This document shows positions 42,536 through 56,513 of a stretch of 64,000 nt of DNA, piece by piece. The notes under the pieces were generated by a model. The model saw only the letters and a list, made by a program, of their open reading frames with translations, did no database searches and had not been told where the DNA came from. The stretch's first letter is position 1; the number at the start of each line of letters is the position of its first letter. The position numbers and the translations under genes were made by a program. The stretch comes from Antennarius striatus (taxonomy: Eukaryota; Chordata; Actinopteri; Lophiiformes; Antennariidae). The stretch is taken from positions 15,597,501 to 15,661,500 of the forward strand of contig NC_090787.1 of assembly GCF_040054535.1 (NCBI RefSeq), in the 5' to 3' direction.

Positions 42536-43608
42536 CTGAGACACGAAAACTGGAGAGGAAGAAGAGAAGGTGAAGAGACACTAGTGGTGCAAAAGGAAAG
42601 GTGAAAGGTGGAGGATAGATAGAGAAGGGAACAATGGGAAAACAGAAACAATCAGTCATGAACAGCTGTAGATGCTCTGTATTCCTGTAAATGAAATGGG
42701 AGTGTTTGAGCATAAAAATAGCCTGACTGACGGAATAGCTTGAGGTCTGGACGCTGGCATGAGAACAACTGTTTTCCCTCGATAGAGGCAAAGAGGGTAG
42801 AAGTTGTGGGGTCATATAAATGTAAATAGTTAAGTTATTTTAAGAAAGATATTTCAAATATTATGCTCTATGTTTACATTTCTCTTGTTCATTCCAAATT
42901 GTGTGTGAGAGACACAGATCACCAGAGGGAAAGTGAAAGCTGGCTGTCCTTTTAACGCTGTGACCTGGACTGAGCTGTGCATCCATGTCGCTTGTGGACC
43001 ATTACTAACAGACTTCCCTCACAGCATCACAACAGCAGCTTAGAAATCATCTGTGCTACAGAATAACCACCGACTCAAACATGCAGCAATCTGGATCTAC
43101 ATCAGCCCGTCCAGTGTGTGTTTGTGTGTGTGTGTGTGTTTTCACCTCTTGACTCCAGCATTAGTGAGAGTTTGGTTAAGACCCAAACATGGCAGCAACA
43201 GGCTGGCAAGCCTCAGGCAAGAATCACCCTATAAGGCTGTTCACCAGACAGTTTTACAAGACCAATGAATGACCCTCGTTATTGAGGAGTTAGGAAAACC
43301 CATCAACTTCTATTGAGACGTGACCTCTGACAACCATATGCATTGAGGAACTAAGTGCCGGTTTTAACTATGTGATTAGAGACCGAAGCCAGATGACATA
43401 TAAACTAAGATAGAAGAGCTTTAAGCAACGGTTTGACAGGTTTTTCCGAGACGTCACACATCTAAGGTTTCTGCCCTACTTTGCAAGGTGAAAGAAAATG
43501 TATACATTCCTAAAAAGCTCTGTGGTAAAGACAAACAGTTTGTGTGGAAAGTAGACTGTATGCGATAATCACTACAATCACTCAATCACAGGTAATAGTC
43601 TGTCTCAC
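42536..43608 (-). other. gja5: gja5 intron 1 (inferred)
   Basis: Between the acceptor above and the candidate donor CAGTG|GTGAGA at 43609/43608. It contains a short GT run at about 43117-43139. No coding sequence. Confidence 0.4.
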
Positions 43609-43800
43609 CACTGATCTCCCTCCAAGTGTAATCCATGATCAGTTGCTTCCATAATAAGTCATTCTCTGGTGTCGTCCACCGTTCAGGGGTCTGAACAGAA
43701 AGACGCATGTGAGAGACGTGGTCCCTGACCACCTATCCCTCTGTCTCCTCCACCCTCCCTCTCTCTATGAAGTATATATATGGCAATAAGATCAGAGCGT
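43609..43800 (-). promoter_or_regulatory. gja5: candidate gja5 TATA promoter and non-coding exon 1
   Basis: On the minus strand a TATATATA box at 43780-43773 is followed by a purine-rich leader and a good donor at 43609/43608, about 165 nt downstream. Spacing would place the start near 43745. Motif-based inference only. Confidence 0.35.
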
Positions 43801-44310
43801 TGTGTTCTTTATCTGTAAAAGAGGGAAAGGCAGGGAAACAAAACACTCATAAGAACAAGAGGAAATGTTCCACCTCTGTTCCCATGGAAGGTTGATGCAC
43901 CACTGCATACCACAGTTAGTAGTCTGACAATTGTTTTCCAGCATGACTCTAAATGACTCTAATACCTTTAAATAATGTCAGACTGGTGACGGTCAGACCG
44001 TTGGTAAAGCAGATTCTCATCGCACTCAGGGAACTGGCTAAAAGCCCTCCTTGGATAAAAATGATGAACTTTCCTGGAAGTAAATCACAAGCAGCCAGAG
44101 AGTTGGATAAAGGAGTGTGTGAGTTTAGCCAGCACAATACCAGGAGGTTCATGTTACACCGTCACACTCTTATTGGCTAACACTAACAACAGACCTTCCT
44201 CACCTGTACAGATCCTGACGTGATAGTCTATGTTGTGAATGCATGGAGAGACCAGAATCAAGACATGTTGATTTTGGGTTAGGGTTAGGCATATTCTAAA
44301 TAGGTTTTTT
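43801..44310. other. gene-free stretch upstream of gja5
   Basis: No coding sequence recognised. Confidence 0.45.
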
Positions 44311-44403
44311 TTTATATATAAGGCGCACTGGATTATAAGGCGCACTGTCGGTTTTTGAGAAAATTAAAGGCTTTTAGGTGCGCCTTATAGTGCGGAAAAC
44401 ACT
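44311..44403. repeat. palindromic MITE-like repeat, family A copy 5 (5' truncated)
   Basis: Contains ATATATAAGGCGCACTGGAT, CGGTTTTTGAGAAAATTAAA and ends with CTTATAGTGCGGAAAACACT. The left inverted repeat is missing. Confidence 0.75.
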
Positions 44404-47400
44404 ACATCCAGAACCCACTTTTAGAGCAGTAATTCAGTCTTGGGGCAAACATGAAAGAACCCATTCAGAGCCCAAACCAGCGCTAATCCACAGCAGTGGA
44501 CTGGACATGTTCCTTCACTGAGGAAAGCAGACAAAGTGGAATTCAGATTGTCTGGTGAGGCGCAGCGGTCTTTGTCATTTCCTCGACTACCCCTTCCTGT
44601 CCTCGGAGTTAAGTAATCTCAAACAATATGATTTCCGAAGGCCAAAAGGGGCGAGGTACTAAAAGGAGCAGGAGAAGGGAGGTTAGAGCCCAGCTGCTCT
44701 CTGCTTTAAAAGCACATTCCACTGCTGGTCACCTGTGTGAACATGGAAGCCTGGCAATAAGTGTGGATTTACTGTCACACGCTGTGCCCTTAGCTGAGTG
44801 GTCTGGTTTGCCTGTAGACCATCATGGCTGTCATATTTGTTTATAATCTCCGTGGCAGAGTAATGGACAATCTGGTTAGAAGGTGTTGAGGACAGTGAAT
44901 TGCGCACAAGGGGTATTATGCACCTCAGAGTTATTTCTGTTTGACGTTGATTGAAGCGTCATGGATGAGTCAAAAAAGCTCCTTCGAAAAATGAAGGATA
45001 AGAGTTATGACAGATATCGTGATAAACTAAGTGAGAACATAGGTAAGGGGTCATTTCATCAGTGCACCGTCAACTGAAACTGAACCGGACTGGTTTCCAG
45101 TCAGATGTGTATGCACTGACGCTGAAACAGTCTGTACAACAGCCAGACAGCTGAGGAAGACGTGTCGCTGGAGGGCGGTGAGTTGGTTCAGGAAACAAAC
45201 GCCTCAGGCTGGAGACAGAAGCGGGTGGAAGAGATAGTCATGTTTTCCCTGCTTGAATCTGACACATGGAGCTGTGGCTTCAGATTTATGTTCCAAACTT
45301 AGTATTTGAGAGTCGACTCAGTACCAAGAAAAGACACCCTTATTCTTTTTAGTCAGCAGCTTATGACCCTCAGAATAAAAACCTGCTGCTGACGAGCTGA
45401 AGAGAGACATATTTACCATGGCACTGACGATCTGTGTGTCCACAGAGCAGCAACAACAGGGGGCAGGGTTGATTTAAACATTCCTCCAGCGAGCTGCACC
45501 TTTCAGCACTAAGCTGTGTTTGACAGCCTCCGGATCCTCGCAGAGGACCGTCTGCTCCACGCTGGCAGTTAGATGGCAGCAGTATACATTTTCTTAGCCA
45601 GCTTCCCTCTAATGGGACATGTTTAGACTAACATCAATGGAGGAAAAAGTATTTACGCAGCCCTATGCATTAAGCAGGGTCGTGTTATGTGAGTCTGAAG
45701 CGATTTTCTGAAGATGAAGCCAATTCTTCAGCAAACCTCTCAACATGCTCTTTTAACAACCTTATCACCTGACAAAGTAATATGTCTTTTTAATTACAAA
45801 GTAAAATAAAGAAAGAAAACTACTTAATTTCCTGGAATAATTGTCTGTATTTTTGTAATATTCTAGATACTCTCAGACTGAAAGGTCCTGAAGTGAAGAC
45901 TTCAAGCTCTGAAGCTGTGTGACGTCTCTGAAGAACTTAATGACCCTGTTATCTGCTCCAGATCAGAATAATAACAGGATTCAGGACTGAATCTCTTCAG
46001 TAATACATTACTTAAACACATCCACATTATCCATGTCAGGGCACTGTCAGTTCAGCAACCCGACCACTTTACACCAGAAGTTTGATCACCACAAATATCC
46101 ACAATGTACTTTTAGTTTTTCAAATAAAAGTGAAATTATCTATTTAGATTTTAACGCATGCGTTGAAATTGAAGTAAATATGCATTATTTATTTTACTCC
46201 AAAATGCCAAATTAAAGTTTGATTTTAATTTTGCTTTGCCAAGTCTGTGGATGTTTTGAGAATATTATACATGTTGGATATTCCTTATTTAATACATAGT
46301 TTCTCCCTGTATCAAATAAGTAGACAAAAAAGTAGATGTAAATAATAATTATCTACAACAGTTTATTGCTAAAAGATCATGAATATCACACTTGTATTTG
46401 TATTTTGATGTGAACTCCACTGAAGAGATCTTGTGTCCGAATAAAGTAAAGGTCACAATTAAAAAAAAAAATCACTTTGGACAAATTTTTTCGCTTAGTC
46501 ACATTACATTTTATTACATGTCCTCATAGTGTTTGTCTCTTTGTCTGTTGATTGTTTGTTGTTTGAGAAAATCTTTTGTCTCATTATCACCCGAAATACT
46601 AGAAAATACTAATTATATGAAATTACCAAGGGAGATAAATTCATAGCAATTCAGTTTACAACATTCTGACAGCTCACCGAGGTTTCAGGGAAACAGCTGC
46701 CACACAACACATGGGACAAATGTATACAAACCACACAAACTGCTAATACGTAATACAAGTTTCATCCATCCTATCTGACATCACCACACATGATTGAGTT
46801 AACACACTCAGGCTGATGGTATTCAGTAGGGGGTTGTTTGTTTTTGTGACTGAAGCCGTATCAGGTCATTATTGAGATGTAACAAAAGGACATAATGATC
46901 ATTATCATACACGATGTGATGCTTTTAATCTTGGTTGTTGACGTGTGTGGCGGGTCAGTGTGAGGGTGTTCAGCAGCAGCTGTTTAGCTGCAGGATCCCA
47001 CAGATGCCAGGATTACAATCACCGATGACAATGTTTAAGTTTAGAGGCATTGAGCGGTAGGGATGCGAGGCGGGGAGAGTCTGACCTACAGAGTGGATCT
47101 GATGTGGGTTGAGGGGGAGACTAACTCCTACTCATGTGAGTCACCTGTTGTCACCAGCAAGCCAGCATGGATATAGGCTGCCATATATCAGCCACACCAG
47201 GAGAAGCCGGCAGGCCACTGTGCTGCTCGTTACCTTACATGGCTGCTTGGCTCTTCATCTGCCTACTTCTGTACACAGACCCACAGCCCTGTGATGATCT
47301 ATTGTTCGGCTGCATATGGCATTATTCTGGAAGGATGCAAAGTGTTTCATGGAGGAACATTATGACTAAGACACTCCTATCTCCTGATCCAGATAGTTGG

Positions 47401-50400
47401 ATTTCTAGCACGTTTGACTTACGATATATTTATTCTATTGTTATCTTTTAGATTTAGTTAACCCCAGTTTCTTTTTTATAATCTTATATAATCTTATTAT
47501 ATTCCACTGAACTAAATGTTAAAAACTTTAAATCATAAAAACACAGACTCCAGTTGAAGATCTTGGTGTCTGATGATCTTGTCCCAGGTTTTAATGTGAA
47601 AACTCATTCCAGTAGTAAAATGACTATTTTTAAGATCATCTCGAATCACATGAATTTATACAATCTAGTTTTCTGAGCAGGTATAAACAATCAATAAACA
47701 TCTTCTTATAAACTTTATTAGCTACATTAATTTTTTTTAGCTATATTAATTTTTAACTTGTCAAAGTAAGAAATCAAAAAATCTATGTGGAGGCCAAGTG
47801 AATGAAACGACTCAGAAATATAAAGCCGGTAGAATCATCTCGACCACAGCGCCAGATGTTTCTGCACCAGGAGAAATAATCCACTGGTTTACCAAAATAT
47901 TCTTCTAATCAGAGGCCACATTGGAGTCTTCTCATTCATACGTGAAGTCCACCGACTTCTGCAAGGGCTTGTGTGTTTTTCTTCAGTTTTAATCACATGA
48001 CATTTGCTAACAATACAGAATATTGAAAATAAATATTGATATATTTTCCTAAATATAGAAGCCGGATACCTCTTTCACCACTGATGCAATAATGGTTTAT
48101 AAAAAAATAAAATAATATTTTTGAGTTAGATTTTTCAGATTTATTTAGGTCAACATATAATCTATGACCTATAATAAATAGTGCGCATTTTCATTTAGTG
48201 TGTATTAATTTATTAATGAAAAATTATTTTTTATAAATTGATAACTCATTTTGTCAGCAATACTTCACATTAGTGTCCAAATTTAAAAATAAATGTACAT
48301 TAGAATCATAATTATCTTGAAATTTGGAGATGGAAAGATCAACCACTCAATGCACGTGAAGACAAGAAAATGTTGCAAAGTCGTGGTGATGGAATTAAAT
48401 CAGAAATTCAGTCGCTTGTTCTTTGGACTCTACAGACACAAACAACTCCCCATCTTCATTCAGTCTACACACATTGTGGGCGAATATCGTTTTAAAGTCT
48501 CCAGAGCTGCACTATGTTTGAATTTGTGATTCTCTTTGGAGAGTTTTGGGCAGAGGAGGGTGGAAGACAAAGACAGAGAGATTCAAGAAGTGATGGAAAT
48601 ACTTGTTGAGTAGTTTGTCAGACCACCAGGTAACCTCTTCCATCTCTTAAACATACCTCTAAAGATTAATGTCTTTACTAAGACTAATGTAGTTCGCTGC
48701 CGTAATTTTAAGGTTGCTCACAATGTTCCCCAGAATGTCTGCATACTTTCTGTCTTTCATCTTAATTTGTGATTTTAAAAAAAAAACAACCATTATAATC
48801 ATATTTATAGCTCACCTACTTTCTGTGCTGAAGGCTGGTCGTGTGATCCTTCAGAGGCTCCTCTGGTGGAACAAGTCTTCCTTTAACTCAGTAGAGAAGT
48901 GACAGGTGATGATGCAGCAACCAGCAGATGACCACAGACTCAGCACAGCGGTGGGAACTCAACTTCTTCTGAAATTCAGCAGGGGCTGTGTCATCCCAAA
49001 ACAAAACTGTTCGTCCACACAGGGGGCATGAGAAGAAAAGCAGGGGCATCACGAGAGTGCTTCTCCCTGTGGCCCTCCCTTCTGTCCCTCCTACGTCTCC
49101 TCCCCGCCCCCCCCCCCCACCACACTTCCCCTTTCTTCTTACATCCCCGGGGCTCTATTTTTTGCTGGGAAGCATTCTCCTTCGACGAGACGGGAAGTAG
49201 AATTGTTTTCTGGGATCAATGGAAATACTGCCGAAAGTCCAGAGTGCGCTGTGTGATCCTCAAGGTTTCCAGCTCAGTTGTTGTCCGGTGTTTAGTGCCA
49301 GACATGATGAAATTATCAGGATGCATGAGTTAAAAAGATGTTTATTATTATTTGTTAAAGTGTGTTTGTGTGTTTAGTTGTGAGATTAATTCAAGACAAG
49401 CTAATGAATGAATGGAATAAACATTCATGTGACTTTACTCTGGCGACCTTCAATTCAGTTCAATTAAAAAAACTTTAGTAGACCCCAAGGGACCTGCACC
49501 TCATTTACATCTAGATTCATAGACAAATAATTTCACAAAGAAGAGAGTCATAAAATCAAGTCTTACCATAAAGGATTATTTAATTTACTTTTCAATCTGT
49601 GCATCCCTGTAATGTTATTCCTCTCAATAAAATTCAAAGAGCTCATCCTGCTCCGCTGGACTCCCATCTCTGTCTTGTTTGGCTGTAGAATGAGTGAGTT
49701 TTCGCCTGTGAACCAGTCTCTTTGCTCTGCAACCCGCCTGCAGATACGAGCCACATTATACAACAGAATAGTTCAGTTTTGATTCCTCCTTGCTGATGGG
49801 CCAATATGCTTTCAAAGGCATTCAATTGGAACTGGAATTTCATGGTGAGAGTTCACAGTATAGGGGTCACACAAACTGATAAGGCTAATAATAGTCCTGT
49901 CGCTGACAGATGTGCCTCTAATCCTACATTTACACTATTCCTTGTCTTGAATTGTTAAATTACATTTTAAAAAAAATCAGATTTACTTTATATTTTAATT
50001 CTCCTCTTTCGGAAAACACATTTTTCTCTTTGACCGACTTAGATTAGAGCAACACCACTCTCTCTGTTTGTCCCGTGGATGTGGAAGGACTGCCAGAAGA
50101 GTCCAGGAAGTAACTGCGCCCAGCCAAGGAACCGTCTATCCCAAACTCCTTGAAACCATTTCTGTTACACTCAGTTTCTTGTTTTCAAATTTAGATAGAA
50201 AGTTATAGAATCACATATCTGCAGATTCACAAGGTTGGCGGGTCAAGACTACATCGGAGCTAAAGCTGCTATACGTAATTTTTTGACAAAATACTTTCAG
50301 ACATATATGTATATATACACGTATATATAAATATATACTGTATATACATATTCAAAAACTGTCACCAGGATTTTAAAGTATTAAGTGGGACAGACAACCT

Positions 50401-51660
50401 GTGAAAGTCAGATTCTTACAGCCTCAGCTCTTGTTCTTAATGCCATTTACAACAATCCCCCATGTCTGAATATAAATCACTAGAGCCAGACGTGTGTCTG
50501 ATAGAGACCTTGTGAGGGCATGAGTGGGAACAGAAAGACTGTTCACAGCACAAGAGTGGCTCCATCAAACCGACTGCTAGAAGACATTCAGGCGCGGTTC
50601 ATCGCTGCAAACGGCATCAGCAGCACTAGATGGGGCCATAGGAGTCTGATTTCTTTCACAGATCATCTGAGTAATTTGAGGACAAGACCAAATAATGTTT
50701 CCTTGACCTCAGGAAAGAGGTGATTTTAAGTATGAGGGAAATGATCAGAGATCTGGTATAATGACTGCATTCTACAATTACAAATAAAACATTATAAAAG
50801 CATAGTAAAAAAAACATAACATAATAAATATAATCTTTAGCATATGCCTTTTTTAAATTTCCATTACACAGTTTCCTAGTGATAGAACACATTCGTTAAC
50901 AAATGAGGTCGCGGTTACTTGCTTACTCTCCTTTAGGGAATGAAAAACACAAAAGTCCCAACAGATAAAACAGATGCAAAAGTTACCAGATAAAACAGAC
51001 ACAAATGTCAAGAGACCTACTGAGACATCTCCCACAGAAGTCTGCTAACCTTTGATTCTGCAGCAGAATCCGATGTTTGAACTGAAACAAGCTGAAAGTT
51101 CACCAAAATGTTCTTTGGGGAGACTCATTATGTGAAACCCCCAGTGAGGAAACAATTTACACACAGGTTATGGTAAACATGTTAAGCTAAAATAAAGGAA
51201 AAGCTGTATAGCCCATGCAAATTTATGCAATAGGAAAGATCATAGATTCACATATATATTTTTTACTACAAATATATAATCAAATATATTATACATTTGA
51301 TTTATATATACACTTTGACAGTTGCAATTGATTTAAATTTCTAACTTTTATGAAATTTTTTGTTTAAGGTGTGTGAGACTAAACTTCATCCAGTACAATA
51401 ATTTTTGTGTTCTTGTTTGGTAAAAAAGAACATGGTTGCAGCTCCTTCTGTAAAAGACTGGGTCAAATTGACGAAGGATGTACTGATATTGACCACAGGC
51501 CCTTGAAGTGGATCAAATCAGACTGAAATCCTGTGGGGGTCGAATTTTTATATCAATAGTATGATGTCAAGAAATGGAAAAGTTTGGATTATGTTTGGAG
51601 TGACAAAGTTATTTTGTTGATAATCTCACTGGATCATGAAAATGATAGGTGTCATTCTGG
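44404..51660. other. long gene-free stretch
   Basis: No coding sequence, RNA gene or large repeat recognised over about 7 kb. An AT-rich TATATA tract lies at 50300-50350. A C-rich run lies near 49108-49120. It may hold gja5 regulatory DNA, but nothing visible proves it. Confidence 0.4.
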
Positions 51661-51708
51661 TGGTCATGGAACATGGATCCAATGCAATTTCCTCCGGGAT
51701 TAATAAAG

Positions 51709-51741
<33 letters not shown>
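51661..51741 (+). mobile_element. LINE 3' tail with (TATC)n
   Basis: CAATTTCCTCCGGGATTAAT is followed by AAAGTATCTATC and eight or so TATC units. Fish L2/Rex-type LINEs typically end in a GGGATnAATAAAGTATCTATC-like tail, so this is a very short 5'-truncated insertion on the + strand. Confidence 0.7.
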
Positions 51742-51742
<1 letters not shown>

Positions 51743-53145
51743 CGCTGTTTCATTCGAGTTGTTTTACATTATTTATAGGACATGCACTAATTAAAGCTAC
51801 GTGGCCTCTGGAGAAGCTAAATATTTATCATGATAATGGCTTTGCTGTTCTCATGTAAAAAATGCCCAACTATGAATGTCACATTTTTCCATTGGTCATT
51901 TAACTGAATACCATATTACTATGGTGAAATAAAAAATTATCCATCGTTCTTGCTCTTGTTCTTACTCAGTTTTAACTTCCTTGCTAATGTCATGGCCTAA
52001 TTGGTGATCTGAACAGCCAACTCCCCTCTCACAACCGAGCCTTTCACTGTGAAACAGAGAAATTGTTTCTTCGCGTATAAATAGCAGGAGAAACCAAGTG
52101 ATTATGATCTCATGACAAAACCTGCCGGACAACTCTTGTACTGTATCCCAAAAAATATTTGTTGTCAGCGGTGCTTGAATAAATTCTTTTTTCTCTGAGT
52201 TTGAAGGGACACAACAAAACAGGCCTGTTGATTGAATTGGATAAGAGCTGAGACTGAAAACACATTAAAGCAGCTGCTGGTTGTCCGTAAGAAAATTACT
52301 TTCCTTAAACAAAGGTCCATGGAGGATTCAACATCGCTTAAGGCATCCGTTAGTTAAACTCCCAGCACAATGGAGAATTTGAAGGGATGGAAAAGCTGCA
52401 TCTAATTTCTAATAACATCATCAGCCATCCCTCTTTTAAAGGGTACATGGACATTTCCATTTCACTGGCCATCAGGGTAGCTTTAGAAGTGGAAGCATTT
52501 ACTCTGGCAAACAGCATGAAGGGATTTATAACAAAAAAATTGATGTTCCACAACTTTACTTAATCTCACCACTTACAGCCACTCAGCAGCGCCATGAAGA
52601 GGCCTTTGAAGGAGACAACAACTGTGTGTGCCCATGTGTGAGCATTGCGTGTGGACTTGATGGAAAAAAATCCTCCACTGCCAGGATGCATTAGTGCAAC
52701 GCACCACAACCTCTTTACCAGCATGACCCTAGATATTCTGCACACACAAACCTATCTCAACCTCACACGCATCTGAGGGAGGCCAGGCTTGACGGACATG
52801 TTTCAAACCGGCTGTCACCTCATACCAACTCTCCAGCTCCTTTCTGTAACCTACCAGTGGTTGCCTGGGACATGGTCATAGAATGACACTAAAATGTTGC
52901 ATCGTTCTTCAGGAGAGGTTTTGGTTATATCTACTTTGTTCACCGGTAGTACCTGATAAAAAAAGTATAAGGGAAAAGCATGTTTGATCCATTAACGGCA
53001 CATTGTCGCTTTTTCTGTTTCTGTTTCTTGAATTTATTGGCGACACATATCCATCATCTAAAACGTTCTGCTGACGTCTTGATACAAAGCATCATGTGGG
53101 TTTTATTCATTTGTTTTGAAATTTTTGTTTCTTTTTACATCCTCC
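51742..53145. other. gene-free stretch
   Basis: No coding homology. The block 52340-52560 has balanced composition and could be conserved non-coding DNA, but I cannot test that here. Confidence 0.35.
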
Positions 53146-53480
53146 GAAGGGGATGTATTGTAATTGTCAGTGTTTGTGTGTTTGTGCGTGCATCCGTCCG
53201 TTAGTCCAAAGATCTTCACAACCATTGCAGATAGAAAGATAAAACAAAAAGCACATTACTCGGGCATTAAAGGGGATAGAAATGAGATGATGACCTTGAC
53301 CTTCAGAAAACCAAATCAAGGTCAAATGTAAACTTTAGTACATTCAGGAACTGGAAAAGATAGAAATATGAGGGAGAATGCCAGTGTAAGACTGCAGATC
53401 AAAGCTATTGCTTTGATCTATGAAAGTATGTCAGAGCACTAGCTTTGATCTTTGACCTATGCAAGTAGGTCAGGGTAAAA
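53146..53480. repeat. teleost interspersed repeat fragment (possible)
   Basis: CATCCTCCGAAGGGGATGTA and the following GTGTTTGTGTGTTTGTGCGT with CATCCGTCCGT resemble a frequent fish dispersed repeat. It contains near duplicate phrases (TTTGATCTATGAAAGTATGTCAG, read in two parts, and TTTGACCTATGCAAGTAGGTC). Confidence 0.35.
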
Positions 53481-54120
53481 TTTAGAATTCAGGGGTGCAG
53501 TCAGGATGTTGCAGTCTGTGACTGTATTGGTTCCAGTTATTATTATTATTATTCCTCTTTCTGTATGTATCATTGCATGATCCACGGAAATGGTGATTTT
53601 CATGTGATGCATACTGTATATCTTATTGGACATTGGATTAGGGCTCAAATAATTAAAATGAATTATAAGCACAGGTTTGATTTCAATTGTCGCCCTACTG
53701 GTTATAACATATTGCTTTGCATCCTATTTTGTGCTAACATATCTAACAAACAATACTCTATGGAGCAATAGTATTCTCCTACAACACTGGAAGTTGGAGG
53801 AATTCTGCAGTATGTTTAATTTATTGTTAATTAAGACAGAAACAGCATGTCTACAGTATCTCTGTGGAGTCAGTGGTCTAGAGAAAGTTGATCCTATTGT
53901 AATCTTATACTAAACTATATTAGGCTGTGACTGCAGGAGCAATAATTTAATTTATATTAAAATACCTTAAGTTCATTGTTATGGCTTGGATTTATTAATA
54001 TTGTATAAATAAATTATTCATTACCACTGGATGAATCACATAATTAATACTAAAACATCATTCATGAAGAGCAGAAAAAAGAACATAAACTGTATTTATT
54101 TGGATCAATCCGTGCCCTCA
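53481..54120. other. gene-free AT-rich stretch
   Basis: Short open frames only. Nothing recognised. Confidence 0.45.
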
Positions 54121-54172
54121 TATAGATAGATAGATATATACTTTAATGATCCCAAGGGAAATTCAGGATCAA
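54121..54172 (-). mobile_element. LINE 3' tail, minus orientation
   Basis: The plus strand reads TATAGATAGATAGATATATACTTTAATGATCCCAAGGGAAATTCAGG (read in parts), the reverse complement of the same LINE tail type as at 51661. Another 5'-truncated copy. Confidence 0.65.
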
Positions 54173-55395
54173 TATATCAATATCATAATCATTAAAACCA
54201 GGTTGTTATTATTAAACCAGGGCTGCCCTGTTGACGAGCAGAGAGAAGACCACATGTTCACAGGCATGAATGATTATCTGTGATGTTTTCTCATTATAGG
54301 GTTTCAAGGCTTCGACACAACAGGTGAGGCACTGCGATAAACTGAGGTGGTCTGACTTGTGTCATTCAATACTCCTTATGTCTCCAACACATTTAGACTC
54401 ATGCTATTCTTACCAGCTGATCTCTGAAGCTGTCGCTGGCTGAAATACCGTCTGGATGCATTGATGACGGTTATGGATGCATATTTGGGTCACACGTGCG
54501 TTATTATAGTTCCCTTTAAACCTAGTTTCCTATCAGCGCTATCTGTATGTGACAGCTGGGAAATGGACAACAAAGTGTTGTTTCCATTAACAGCTTCAAC
54601 CAAGGTTAGGAACATGTTGCACATTGCAAAATGAAAATAGAAATAGGATGCCATGAGTTGCAAATCGTCTTGGAAATGTCAATGAATATAGTATATAGTT
54701 CAGAATATAGTTCATATTCAGAACCTATATGAAAGAGTTAATTTAGAGCAAAGAATTACATCAAATCTTGCAAACTTTAAAGCTCACATAAGAAAGAATC
54801 GCTATTGGGCTTTAAGCCAGGCTTTTTATACCATTGAGATGCATTGACCTATAAAATACAGATGGGTCAATGCTGTCTAGCTACCTACTTTTGGTTAGGG
54901 TCTTCTCTCAGTAAAATTCTCTATACTGTTCACATTATGTGCCTTTGATCTGTTGTGCACTCACACACCCACATTGTCTGTGTGCATTAAACACATCCTG
55001 TGTTTAAAAGCAGGACACTTGGTTCATCAACTGAAAATCACACTTGATCAATATCAGCTAAAATCTGGTACACTAAAATAGACTCAAATAAATATCAATT
55101 AGATTCCTTTTGAGCCAAAAGTTTGTAAAGCAACACTTTTTTGTGTGTGACTGTTTTCAGTTCTTGCCATGTAATCTGACAAAAGCCCGTTCTAGCAGTC
55201 GGCCAGGAACGAGGCCTGCTGTCTGTTTCAGGCCATGTTTGGACCACTGGTGTAACTCTAATACCAGTTCCTCTGGTTTACCATCACCATCCAATATATA
55301 CAAGTCTGATGCTGCTTTTACATGCTATTACTAATAGCATGAGAATAGTGTGCAAGAAACATACAGTATAAACGGGAATTTTTCAACAATACGTC
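54173..55395. other. gene-free stretch
   Basis: No recognised feature. Confidence 0.45.
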
Positions 55396-55738
55396 CAGTA
55401 ATCCCTCGTTACTCGTGGTTAATGCGTTCCAGGACCACCTGTGAAAAACAAAATTCCGCAATATAGGGACAAACTATTTTATAACTTATATTATGTTTAT
55501 TTATTATTTAAAAGTTTATGAACCCTACTCATACTGATATTAAACCACCTTGTACCTGTGTTACCTTATAGACTGTTAAACACTTTTGTATTAAAGAAAA
55601 GTCTCAGGTGGAACCGTGAGACGGAATGCAGCGCACACACGGATGCTGTCAGCCGATAACTTGTGCGTACAGTGTCACGTGACTACCTACTAAAAAAGTA
55701 GTAAAGCCATGCATCTTGAATAAGCGAGGGAGTACTGT
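55396..55738. repeat. MITE-like repeat, family B copy 3
   Basis: The best long copy: CAGTAATCCCTCGTTACTCG at the left and AGCGAGGGAGTACTGTG at the right. Interior has GGTTAATGCGTTCCAGGACC, ATTCCGCAATATAGGGAC and GTGACTACCTACTAAA. No coding capacity. Confidence 0.8.
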
Positions 55739-56513
55739 GTTACAATTATCATTCAGATAGTCACATAATTTTTTAAAAACATTTTTGCATGGTTACTTGT
55801 GAGGAAATGTAACATTCCTCCACTTCTTTTACCAGACCATGAGCTATCATTCATTTACGCTACGGTTTTTCTGTGATGTTTTTCTTACTTCCCTGCTTTG
55901 TATCTGAAAAAGCTTGATTTGGAATGCCGTCTGAAGGGATAGATGACCATTACCCCTCAATCCCCCAAAGACACACTACACTGTATGGGAATATGTACAA
56001 TGGGGGATCAGGGCAAGTGCTAGGACCAAAGGGAACTGGGATTGAGCCAAGAACCACTGAAACCACTATTTCGCTGTGATCCAATACATTATTACCCACT
56101 AAAGTTAGGCATGATAAAAACGCCTAAATCTCCGTTGTCTTTATGTGCACTGCCGTCTTAAATGCTAGTCTGGTGGATATCTTCCAGTTAGCTCTTATCC
56201 CTTCTTCCCTTACTTTCCCCACAAGGCTGAGATGACAGAACATCTTTCCTATCATTATACATCTACACTGATGGCTGAATGCCAGCTAGCTGACTAAATC
56301 CAAGGCTTCTGGGATTGTGTGTGCTCTCTCTCTGCCAGTCATCCCTTGCTAGGACACAACACAGCCTTCTTAAGAAAAGTACCACCAGTGCTTTTCCTAC
56401 AATAAATGAATAAACTCATTGACTTTTGGTCTCAAGTACACAGTAAGCCAGACTGTGGTTAAACCCTTCAATCAACATCTCTTCTTTGAAAGTTTTCTTT
56501 TCTATGATTACTA
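55739..56513. other. gene-free stretch
   Basis: No recognised feature. Confidence 0.45.

Noticed and set aside
44277..44290. GGTTAGGGTTAGG telomere-like string
   Set aside because: Only two units, so not an interstitial telomeric array.
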